Shown: positions 57,174 to 64,000 of the stretch, piece by piece
Layout of the letters: each line of letters starts with the position of its first letter
Position numbering within the stretch: the first letter of the stretch is position 1
Source: an uncultured Eubacteriales bacterium
GTDB taxonomy: Bacteria > Bacillota > Clostridia > Oscillospirales > CAG-272
Length of the DNA stretch: 64,000 bases
NCBI GenBank assembly: GCA_934447715.1
Contig: CAKSER010000001.1
Coordinates: forward strand, 62,001 to 126,000
Direction of reading: 5' to 3'
The notes under the pieces: model-generated
Told to the model about the DNA's origin: nothing
The model's database searches: none
Seen by the model: the letters and a program-made list of their open reading frames with translations, nothing else
Program-made: the position numbers and the translations under genes

Positions 57174-59090
57174 ATGAGCGAGAAGTTTTATATAACCACT
57201 GCAATAGCATACAGTTCAAGAAAGCCGCATATCGGAAACACATATGAGGTTATAATGACCGATGCGATTGCAAGATATAAAAGACAGCACGGATATGACG
57301 TATATTTTCTTACCGGAACCGACGAGCACGGTCAGAAGATTCAGCACTATGCCGAGGAGGCAGGCATTTCTCCGAAGGAATATGTCGACAATGTCGCAGG
57401 AGAGATCAGAAGGATCTGGGATCTTGTCGGAGCAAGCTATGACGGCTTTATCCGTACAACCGATGCACATCACGAAACGTCGGTTCAGCATATTTTTAAG
57501 AAACTTTACGACAAGGGAGATATCTACAAGGGCTATTATGAGGGTTGGTACTGTGAGCCGTGCGAATCCTTTCTTACCGAAACACAGGTAACCGACGGGA
57601 AATGCCCGGAGTGCGGAAGTCCTGTTAAGAAGACAAGAGAAGAAGCATACTTCTTTAAAATGAGCGCATATCAGGACTGGCTTATAAAGTATATAGAGGA
57701 TCATCCCGGATTTATCGAGCCGGAGTCGAGAAAAAAGGAAATGTTAAACAACTTCCTTAAGAGCGGTCTTCAGGATCTCTGCCTTTCGAGAACCTCTTTT
57801 ACATGGGGAATTCAGGTCGATTTTGACCCGAAGCATGTAATTTATGTGTGGCTCGACGCGCTTGCAAACTACATTACCGCTCTCGGATACGATCCGGAAA
57901 AGGAAGACAGCGAGCTGTTTAAGAAGTATTGGCCGGCTGATGTCCATATTATCGGAAAGGATATCATGAGATTCCATTCGATATATTGGCCGATATTCCT
58001 TAAGGCGCTTGATCTGCCTCTGCCGAAAAAGATCTTCGGTCATCCGTGGATGCTGTTCGGAAACGACAAGATGAGCAAATCTAAGGGCAACGTAATGTAT
58101 GCCGACGATCTTGCAGAGCTTTTCGGTGTGGACGCGGTAAGATATTATACTCTTGCCGAAATGCCGTATGCGCAGGACGGAAGCATTACCTATGATTCGA
58201 TTATCGAAAGATACAATTCCGATCTTGCAAACAACCTCGGAAATCTTGTAAATCGCACGCTTGCGATGATAAACAAGTATTTTGACGGTGTTGTTCCGAC
58301 AGCAGCAGAGGCTACGGAATTTGATGAAAGCCTTAAGGAAGCTATTATGCAGGCTGCAAAAAAGGTTGACGAGAACATGGACACCTATCATGTTGCAGAC
58401 GCTGTCGATGAGGTTTTCTCGGTTTTCAAGAGAGCAAACAAGTATATTGACGAGACCGCTCCCTGGACGCTTGCAAAGGACGAGTCCGGAAGGGAAAAGC
58501 TTAAGACCGTCATGTACAATCTTGCCGAGGCAATCAGAGTCGGTGCGGTTCTTCTCGAGCCGTTTATGCCGGGTACATCAAAGAGCATACTTTGCCAGCT
58601 CGGAACCGATGTAAAGACTGCAGAGTTCGGAAAGCTTGAGCCGGAAAAGAAGATCGGCGAGAGCAGAGTACTTTTCGCACGCCTTGACGAAAATGAAATA
58701 AAGGCAAAAATTGATGAAATAAACGCAAAGAATGCTCCGAAGCCGGCTGTTTCAAAGCCGGAGGGTGAGGCAGAGATAGAAATGGATGCATTTAAGGCGG
58801 TCGAGATCCGTTCTGCGCTTATAACAGCCTGCGAGCCTGTGCCGAAGGCAAAGAAGCTGCTCAAGCTTCAGATCGACCTCGGCTATGAAAAGAGGCAGGT
58901 CGTTTCCGGAATTGCAAAATTCTACAAGCCGGAGGAGCTTATCGGAAGGAAGGTTGCCGTTGTTGTAAACCTGAAGCCGGCGGTTCTTTGCGGAGTTGAA
59001 TCGAACGGAATGATTCTGGCATCCGGAGAGGATCAGATCAGAGTTGTGTTCCTTGCGGACGATACACCGCTCGGCGAGAGGATCAGATAA
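57174..59090 (+). CDS. metG: Methionyl-tRNA synthetase
   Basis: Class Ia synthetase, 638 residues. HIGH variant in SSRKPHIGNTYEV, zinc knuckle C127-x2-C130 with C144-x2-C147, KMSKS at 299-303. A C-terminal EMAPII/CsaA-like tRNA-binding domain spans about 530-638, after an Ala/Lys-rich linker. AGGAAAGAGG gives the ribosome site. The next gene starts immediately after the stop. An A/T-rich tandem repeat lies upstream, and no T-box was seen. Confidence 0.97.
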   Translation: MSEKFYITTAIAYSSRKPHIGNTYEVIMTDAIARYKRQHGYDVYFLTGTDEHGQKIQHYAEEAGISPKEYVDNVAGEIRRIWDLVGASYDGFIRTTDAHHETSVQHIFKKLYDKGDIYKGYYEGWYCEPCESFLTETQVTDGKCPECGSPVKKTREEAYFFKMSAYQDWLIKYIEDHPGFIEPESRKKEMLNNFLKSGLQDLCLSRTSFTWGIQVDFDPKHVIYVWLDALANYITALGYDPEKEDSELFKKYWPADVHIIGKDIMRFHSIYWPIFLKALDLPLPKKIFGHPWMLFGNDKMSKSKGNVMYADDLAELFGVDAVRYYTLAEMPYAQDGSITYDSIIERYNSDLANNLGNLVNRTLAMINKYFDGVVPTAAEATEFDESLKEAIMQAAKKVDENMDTYHVADAVDEVFSVFKRANKYIDETAPWTLAKDESGREKLKTVMYNLAEAIRVGAVLLEPFMPGTSKSILCQLGTDVKTAEFGKLEPEKKIGESRVLFARLDENEIKAKIDEINAKNAPKPAVSKPEGEAEIEMDAFKAVEIRSALITACEPVPKAKKLLKLQIDLGYEKRQVVSGIAKFYKPEELIGRKVAVVVNLKPAVLCGVESNGMILASGEDQIRVVFLADDTPLGERIR

Positions 59091-59879
59091 GTGGCTTCGC
59101 TTTTCGATTCGCATGCGCATTTTGACGACGAGAGGTTCTTCAATCCCGAAGAGGTTTCGGACAGGGATGCGCTTATAGAGGATATTTTTAAAGGGGACAT
59201 TTCATATATTATGAATGCCTCCTCGGATATAAATAGCTCGGAAAACGGAATAGAGCTTTCAAAAAAATATGAGGGCTTCTATTCCGCTGCCGGAATCCAT
59301 CCGCATGAGATAACAGGGCTTGATCTTGACCTGACGCTTTTAAGGCTAAAGGAACTGCTTGCCTTTAAAAAGGTCATGGCGCTTGGGGAAATCGGACTTG
59401 ACTATCACTATGACGGCGATTACAAGGAGGAGCAGAAAATCTGGTTCAGAGCCCAGATGGCGCTTGCAGAAGAGCTTGACATGCCGGTTATTATCCACGA
59501 CAGAGAGGCGCACGGGGATACGATGGACATAATCCGCGAGTTCCCGACGGTCAGGGGGATTCTTCACAGCTTCAGCGGAAGCGAGGAGATGGCAAAGGAG
59601 CTTGTAAAGCGCGGATGGTATATTTCCTTTTCCGGCGTGATTACCTTCAAGAATGCATCAAGGATACTCGAGGTTGTAAAAAGCGTGCCGAATGAGCGCA
59701 TTCTTGTGGAAACCGACTGCCCATATCTTGCGCCGGTCCCGATGAGGGGGAAGCTGAACCATTCGGGATATCTGCACTACACGGCAGAGGTAGCCGCGGT
59801 TGCAAGGGGCGAGGACTACGAGAGCTTTTGCGAAAATACCCTCAAAAACACTCTTGAAATTTACAAAATAAAAGGGTAA
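59091..59879 (+). CDS. tatD: TatD-family metal-dependent hydrolase/DNase
   Basis: A 262-residue TIM-barrel hydrolase with two-metal ligands in DSHAHFDDERF, MALGEIGLDYHY, VIIHDREA, HSFSGS and VETDCPYLAPVP. Family members act as 3'-5' exonucleases or DNases; the precise role is open. The start is GTG directly abutting the metG stop; metG-tatD is a common Firmicutes pair (yabD). Confidence 0.93.
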   Translation: MASLFDSHAHFDDERFFNPEEVSDRDALIEDIFKGDISYIMNASSDINSSENGIELSKKYEGFYSAAGIHPHEITGLDLDLTLLRLKELLAFKKVMALGEIGLDYHYDGDYKEEQKIWFRAQMALAEELDMPVIIHDREAHGDTMDIIREFPTVRGILHSFSGSEEMAKELVKRGWYISFSGVITFKNASRILEVVKSVPNERILVETDCPYLAPVPMRGKLNHSGYLHYTAEVAAVARGEDYESFCENTLKNTLEIYKIKG

Positions 59880-59961
59880 ATGCGGCTTTTGCCTTCTTAG
59901 TTTTGCGCTATGCCGTATTTTTATCTGCTTTGCTTAGTTTTATAATAGTATGAGGACAACG

Positions 59962-60570
59962 ATGAAGGGGAGATTTATTGTTTTTGAGGGGCTTGACGGC
60001 TCCGGGAAAACTACTCAGATGAGGCTCGCGGCAGAAAGGCTTCGTGCTTTGGGATACGACTGCGTGACCGAATTTGAGCCGACCGATGGAGAAATAGGCT
60101 GTCTGATTCGAAGGGCGCTGAAGGGCGAAATCGAAATGGGCACAAGAGCGATTGCACAGCTCTTTGCGGCGGATCGCAGCGACCATGTAAGAAGGATGAA
60201 AGCCGAGGTCGACTCGGGGAAAATTGTTCTTTGCGACAGATATATCTATTCCAATGTTGCATATCAGGGCAAGTATATTGACAAGGATGAAATTCTGATG
60301 TATAATAGCGTCAACATTTCGTCTTTGCTCCCCGACACTGTCTTCTTTGTCGATGTGTCTGCAAAGGAATGCATAAACCGCATTTCGGCAAACAGAGCAA
60401 GCTCGGATATCTACGAAAAACTTGACATCCTTAAATCGGTCAGAGAAAACTATATGTACTGCTTTGCCTGCGATTTCAATAAGGGTGTAAATGTCGTAAC
60501 GGTCGACGGCGAAAGACCGGCAAGCGAGATTGCCGATGAAATTGTTTCGGTAATTCTAAGCTCGAATTAA
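59962..60570 (+). CDS. tmk: Thymidylate kinase
   Basis: Phosphorylates dTMP to dTDP, 202 residues. P-loop GLDGSGKTTQ at residues 10-19 and DRYIYSNVAYQG are diagnostic. An ATG at 59950 would add MRTT, but it lies almost on a TATAAT box (59941-59946), and AGGA precedes the ATG at 59962, giving the family's usual MKGRFIVFEG start. A hairpin terminator follows at 60666. Confidence 0.94.
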   Translation: MKGRFIVFEGLDGSGKTTQMRLAAERLRALGYDCVTEFEPTDGEIGCLIRRALKGEIEMGTRAIAQLFAADRSDHVRRMKAEVDSGKIVLCDRYIYSNVAYQGKYIDKDEILMYNSVNISSLLPDTVFFVDVSAKECINRISANRASSDIYEKLDILKSVRENYMYCFACDFNKGVNVVTVDGERPASEIADEIVSVILSSN

Positions 60571-60665
60571 ACCGGGGGCAGCATTTAAGCCGAGGGCTTA
60601 AGTAGGTGGGCGGCATTTCGAGTACAGCATTTCGATGGCTGCGTTTCGGAGGCAGCAGCCTAAAC

Positions 60666-60686
60666 AAAAGTCCGTTTCGGACTTTT
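60666..60686. terminator. Terminator of tmk
   Basis: AAAAGTCCG / CGGACTTTT, 9-bp stem with TTT loop. The sequence between the tmk stop and here has repeated GCATTTCGA words but no gene. Confidence 0.7.
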
Positions 60687-60691
60687 ACTTT

Positions 60692-60762
60692 GCGGATATG
60701 GTTTAGTGGTAAAACTCCAGCTTCCCAAGCTGGCTATGCGGGTTCGATTCCCGTTATCCGCT
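60692..60762 (+). tRNA. tRNA-Gly (anticodon CCC)
   Basis: Acceptor GCGGATA / TATCCGC, anticodon stem CCAGC/GCTGG with loop TTCCCAA, T arm GCGGG/CCCGT. Discriminator T; no encoded CCA. It starts 6 bases after the tmk terminator, and no separate promoter is obvious. Confidence 0.96.
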
Positions 60763-60773
60763 TACATGACAAA

Positions 60774-60816
60774 AAAATCACAGCCGAATTCCTTTTACCG
60801 GATCGGCTGTGATTTT
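60774..60816. terminator. Bidirectional terminator between tRNA-Gly and the GH2 gene
   Basis: Perfect 14-bp arms AAAATCACAGCCGA / TCGGCTGTGATTTT with a 15-base loop; A and T runs on both sides. Confidence 0.9.
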
Positions 60817-60836
60817 CTATTTTACTTTAATTTACT

Positions 60837-63734
60837 TTATTTTACGATGTTGTTCATGAGCTTGACAATTGCAGGATTTTCCTTCTTGTCCTCGATTTCA
60901 AGCTGATTTACAATGATCGAGCCCTTTCCGAGCTTGATTTCCGCCATTGCAAGAACGCAGTGCCAGTCGGTTCCGACACTCAGGTTTCCGGATGTGATTA
61001 TCGGATCCATCTCGTTTGACTCAAAGGTTGCCTTGATTACCGGCGTGAGTCTGTTGAGCTTGCTGTCGTAAAGATACTTAAGATCGTTTGCGACAAGACC
61101 CTCTGTATACTTGTGTCCGGTGTCCCTTGAAACGAAGTAGAGCGGACTCATTCCGCATTCGGTAACCGTGTACTTTCTTCCGGCAACATTATATTCACCC
61201 GGATCGCAGGGAGCGATAATGACCTTTTTGCCCTCCTCTGCGAGCTTTTCGTACTTCTCGCGGTTTGCATCATATTCAGCATAGCTTATCTGCTCGAAGC
61301 CGATCAGCTCCTCCTTCGGGAACAGCTCATACTCCTCTGTTGCGTAATGAACCATCTTAGTACCCTTGAATGCAGCCATCGAGACCTTGATCTTCTCTCT
61401 TGAGGAAACCTCAGGAGCCTTGAAGGTTATATATCCCTGGAATTGCTCATCCGACGCGTCAACCGTCTTTGAGTAGATGATCTCATCATCCTTCTGAACC
61501 ATATAGGAGACTTTATCCATTTTGCCGAGGTCACTTGAAATGTAGCTTTCGAGCTTGATTTCCTCACCTGCAAAATATGTGAGGCGGTCTGTACGGAAGC
61601 TGCAGAATACCGGCGACAGGCAGTCACGGTAGACAAAGTATGCATCCTTCGGGCTGCGGCGGCAGTCGAGAATCGACTTCATCCAGCCTGCAGGCCATGC
61701 ATCGATGAATACATGAATCGCAAACGAGTTGATTATCGGGTTGCGGCGGAAGGAGGATGTCATTATTTTGGCTGCAAACGCCTGATGGCGCATGCTTTCG
61801 TTTATCCAGCCGTCCATGTCCTTCGGTGTTTCATAGAAGAAATAGTGGAAGCGTCCTGTCTGTGCGCCCTGAATGTTGTTCGGGTGGAACGGCTCCTTTC
61901 TCCAGCCCTCGGGATACATCTCCATTACGACGTCCTTGTGGTCAATTGCCTCTGCGCCGAACTCTCCGCATCCGCAGTACCAGTTCGGGGCTGTGTCAAG
62001 CCAATAGCCCTTGTGGAGCATTCCCATGTCGAGTCCGTGGCCGTTGTACCACATTGTATAGCAGTGGCTGTCCGGCTCCTTCTTAGACGGGGGATCGTAA
62101 TCTCCGTCAACATGCTTTGTGACTCTGTCGGGGTTTTCGTGGCTTACAATTGCGTCGCACGCATCAAACATATCGCTCATCATCGGTCTTGTGATCATTC
62201 TGTTCGGGATGTTTGAAGCATTGGGGAAGGGCTCGTTGATATAGGACGAAATTACGCAGCACGGATGAGTGCGGATAAGCCTCTCCATCTCGCCTGCCTG
62301 TCTTATAACCTCGGCATACTGATTGATTCTGACCGTTCCGAAGAGCGGAAGGTCTGTCTGGATCATCAGTCCGAGCATGTCGCAGTAGTTATAGAATTCC
62401 TCCTGGACAGGTCTTTGAGTAATTCGAAGGAAGGTCATGTTGCAGACCTTTGCGATAAGGATATCGTCGATGAGCTGATCAAAATCACCTCTCATAATAT
62501 CCTGCTGCTCGAATCCCATGGTGTTTGCACCTCTGAGATGAACCTCCTTGCCGTTAAGAAGGAATTTTCCCTTTCTTTCGGTGGTGTTTGTGACCTGCTC
62601 GAAGTCGCGGATACCGAACTGGCGGCTCTTTGTGGAGACCTCCTTGTCCTCAATAATAAGAGAAACCTGAATCTGGTAAAGGTAAGGAGTTTCCTGCGTC
62701 CAGATCTTGCGGTTCGGAATATGGATCGGAATCTTGTAGCGGTTAAATCCGGGGCCCATCTTCATGTGGATTCCGATTCCGAGCTGACCCTTTGAAAACA
62801 GAACCGATTCGGTAAGTGTGTCGCCGACGCCTGCGGAAACGCTTGTTTTCGGAATTGTAACATAGTCCTCAAATACCGTTTCCTTGAAGTTTTGTCCGTA
62901 GACCGAGATTCTGAATTTCGGGATCTTTGTCGAGATCTCGTAGCTGTTACAGTCAACCCAGACCTCGCACGCCTTTGAATTTACACGGGGGAAGATGTCT
63001 GTGATGGCAAATTTGTTTCTGATATCGACATAGACGCTCTGATAGATTCCGAATCCGGCAGGGCAGTGATGCCAGCCGGACCATGATTCGTTCCAGCCGG
63101 GTCCGGTGCAGGCATATATCTTGTCGCCGCTGATGTTGTCTCCGCCGACGGACGTATGTACCGTCATTGTATTGTCGTTTTTAACAATGACCTTGAGCTC
63201 GTTTTCGCCCGGCTTTGCAAAGTCGGTTGCGTCGAATTCAAACGGTGCAAAGAAGCCCTCGTGTCTTCCGATAAACTCGCCGTTCAAAAACACCTCTGCA
63301 ATATAGTCTACTCCTCTGAAATTCAGAACGATAGTCTTTTCATTCGGGTTAAACTCCGGAAGGGTAAAGGCTGTGCGGTAGGAGGATCTGTTCTTTCCGA
63401 TGGGTCCCCAGTAGTACGGAATGGTAATGTCTCTTTCCTCTCCGCCGTTCAGTGCGAATTTGAAGTTCTTAAGCTCGATTCTTTCCTCATGCGAATCGAA
63501 TTTCGGAGCATAATTTTTTAAAAAAGGTTCATAATGTGTTCTGAGTCTTTTAACATCTTTAAACATTTCCTCTTTTGTGGACATTTTTTTGTACGGAACA
63601 AATCCGTTTGCGCTGCCACGGTCAAGCGAAATGATTTTCTCAGGCAGAATCTGCGGTGCGTTTTCGACAAGACCGCGTTCCTCTTTTTTTACGTTATAGC
63701 TTATAGCTATGTCGGAAAATCTGTCTCCTGTCAT
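60837..63734 (-). CDS. Glycoside hydrolase family 2 protein
   Basis: A 965-residue GH2 enzyme of the beta-galactosidase/mannosidase/glucuronidase group. The sugar-binding jelly roll spans about 80-240 (FRGVDYIAEVFLNGEFIGRH), immunoglobulin-like domain follows, and the TIM barrel carries the likely acid/base Glu in ISSYINEPFPN and nucleophile Glu in CGCGEFGAEAIDH. A long C-terminal part has further beta domains and an unassigned end. No signal peptide, so it is cytoplasmic and acts on imported glycans. Specificity cannot be read. Ribosome site AAAGGA. Confidence 0.88.
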   Translation of the reverse strand: MTGDRFSDIAISYNVKKEERGLVENAPQILPEKIISLDRGSANGFVPYKKMSTKEEMFKDVKRLRTHYEPFLKNYAPKFDSHEERIELKNFKFALNGGEERDITIPYYWGPIGKNRSSYRTAFTLPEFNPNEKTIVLNFRGVDYIAEVFLNGEFIGRHEGFFAPFEFDATDFAKPGENELKVIVKNDNTMTVHTSVGGDNISGDKIYACTGPGWNESWSGWHHCPAGFGIYQSVYVDIRNKFAITDIFPRVNSKACEVWVDCNSYEISTKIPKFRISVYGQNFKETVFEDYVTIPKTSVSAGVGDTLTESVLFSKGQLGIGIHMKMGPGFNRYKIPIHIPNRKIWTQETPYLYQIQVSLIIEDKEVSTKSRQFGIRDFEQVTNTTERKGKFLLNGKEVHLRGANTMGFEQQDIMRGDFDQLIDDILIAKVCNMTFLRITQRPVQEEFYNYCDMLGLMIQTDLPLFGTVRINQYAEVIRQAGEMERLIRTHPCCVISSYINEPFPNASNIPNRMITRPMMSDMFDACDAIVSHENPDRVTKHVDGDYDPPSKKEPDSHCYTMWYNGHGLDMGMLHKGYWLDTAPNWYCGCGEFGAEAIDHKDVVMEMYPEGWRKEPFHPNNIQGAQTGRFHYFFYETPKDMDGWINESMRHQAFAAKIMTSSFRRNPIINSFAIHVFIDAWPAGWMKSILDCRRSPKDAYFVYRDCLSPVFCSFRTDRLTYFAGEEIKLESYISSDLGKMDKVSYMVQKDDEIIYSKTVDASDEQFQGYITFKAPEVSSREKIKVSMAAFKGTKMVHYATEEYELFPKEELIGFEQISYAEYDANREKYEKLAEEGKKVIIAPCDPGEYNVAGRKYTVTECGMSPLYFVSRDTGHKYTEGLVANDLKYLYDSKLNRLTPVIKATFESNEMDPIITSGNLSVGTDWHCVLAMAEIKLGKGSIIVNQLEIEDKKENPAIVKLMNNIVK

Positions 63735-63780
63735 TTAGGAATCCTTTCTTATTATATACAAATATTTATTTCTAATTTTC

Positions 63781-63797
63781 CGAGCACAGAGTACTCG
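63781..63797. promoter_or_regulatory. Dyad near the GH2 transcript start
   Basis: CGAGCAC-AGA-GTACTCG, near-perfect arms (one mismatch), just downstream of the predicted -10. Candidate operator. Confidence 0.4.
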
Positions 63798-63803
63798 CAA
63801 GAT

Positions 63804-63832
63804 ATTATACATAATATTTACAGATAAATCAA
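63804..63832 (-). promoter_or_regulatory. Promoter of the GH2 gene
   Basis: On the minus strand TTGATT (63832-63827), 17-base spacer, TATAAT (63809-63804). The remaining bases to 64000 show no gene. Confidence 0.7.
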
Positions 63833-64000
63833 TCGGTTTTCGGCAATTAATCAAGTTTTTTGCTTTCGGTATCGTATATGCCATCGTTTTTAAAAATGTA
63901 GGTTTGTCAATGATGTGTTACAAAAATCAGAAAACTTCGCCTAAGGATAAAAAAGTACACCGAGGTCAAAGAATTGGATGCGTAGATCATCCGTTCCTTG

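Overview
The window reads as a chromosomal segment of a Gram-positive, spore-forming Clostridia, probably a Ruminococcus/Oscillospiraceae-type gut anaerobe. This is inference from content: a cotJABC spore-coat operon, lipoprotein signal peptides with no outer-membrane genes, the YlmE-SepF-DivIVA division cluster, holB-ricT and dgt-dnaG-rpoD synteny, a 2[4Fe-4S] ferredoxin, promoters of TTGACA-17-TATAAT type and strong AGGAGG ribosome sites. Nearly everything is core genome. No rRNA, CRISPR array, IS element or prophage was seen.

Layout. 1-5.2 kb: F1 part of the ATP synthase operon (atpH partial, A, G, D, C), then a membrane protein of unknown function. 6.2-9.1 kb (minus): amino-acid ABC importer plus a TrpR-like YerC regulator. 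9.7-13.2 kb: Mrp-type Fe-S carrier ATPase, L31, HflX, YigZ. 13.3-17.2 kb: dgt-dnaG-rpoD. 17.3-21.7 kb: orphan solute-binding lipoprotein, holB-ricT. 21.9-25.1 kb: ferredoxin, a 65-residue membrane peptide, a probable orphan non-coding transcript, murA, a membrane protein. 25.3-27.8 kb: divergent P-loop ATPase and AlaX-like editing protein. 27.9-28.5 kb: five tRNAs (Val, Asp, Phe, Gly, Cys). 28.6-29.2 kb: an array of small hairpins joined by GTGAAAT/ATTTCAC, with a broken S23-type four-helix-bundle gene.

29.4-33.4 kb: fucO, a TetR regulator and oleate hydratase. 33.5-37.7 kb (minus): FtsX-type ABC exporter, an unlisted 42-residue membrane peptide, an HMA metal-binding protein and a TetR regulator. 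37.9-42.1 kb: a small unknown protein, pnuC behind an attenuator-like leader, alaS. 42.4-44.4 kb (minus): cotJABC and dapA. 44.5-46.7 kb: queA, miaA. 46.7-51 kb: membrane-anchored HlyD-like protein, YlmE, SepF, DivIVA-like protein. 51-57 kb: ileS, lspA, rluD, a HAD phosphatase, nagA. 57.2-60.8 kb: metG, tatD, tmk, tRNA-Gly. 60.8-63.7 kb (minus): GH2 glycosidase.

The least ordinary signals are (i) the GTGAAAT/ATTTCAC hairpin array with its S23-type gene beside a rearranged tRNA-Cys 3' end, (ii) the pnuC leader, which has mutually exclusive pairings ahead of a strong terminator and matches no riboswitch class I can name, (iii) a promoter-to-terminator unit with no gene at 22.54-22.88 kb built from two repeated hairpins, (iv) a three-element leader in the amino-acid ABC operon, and (v) an HMA/mini-protein/ABC/TetR export cassette with likely operators. 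All positions and pairings were read by eye; no folding or database search was run.
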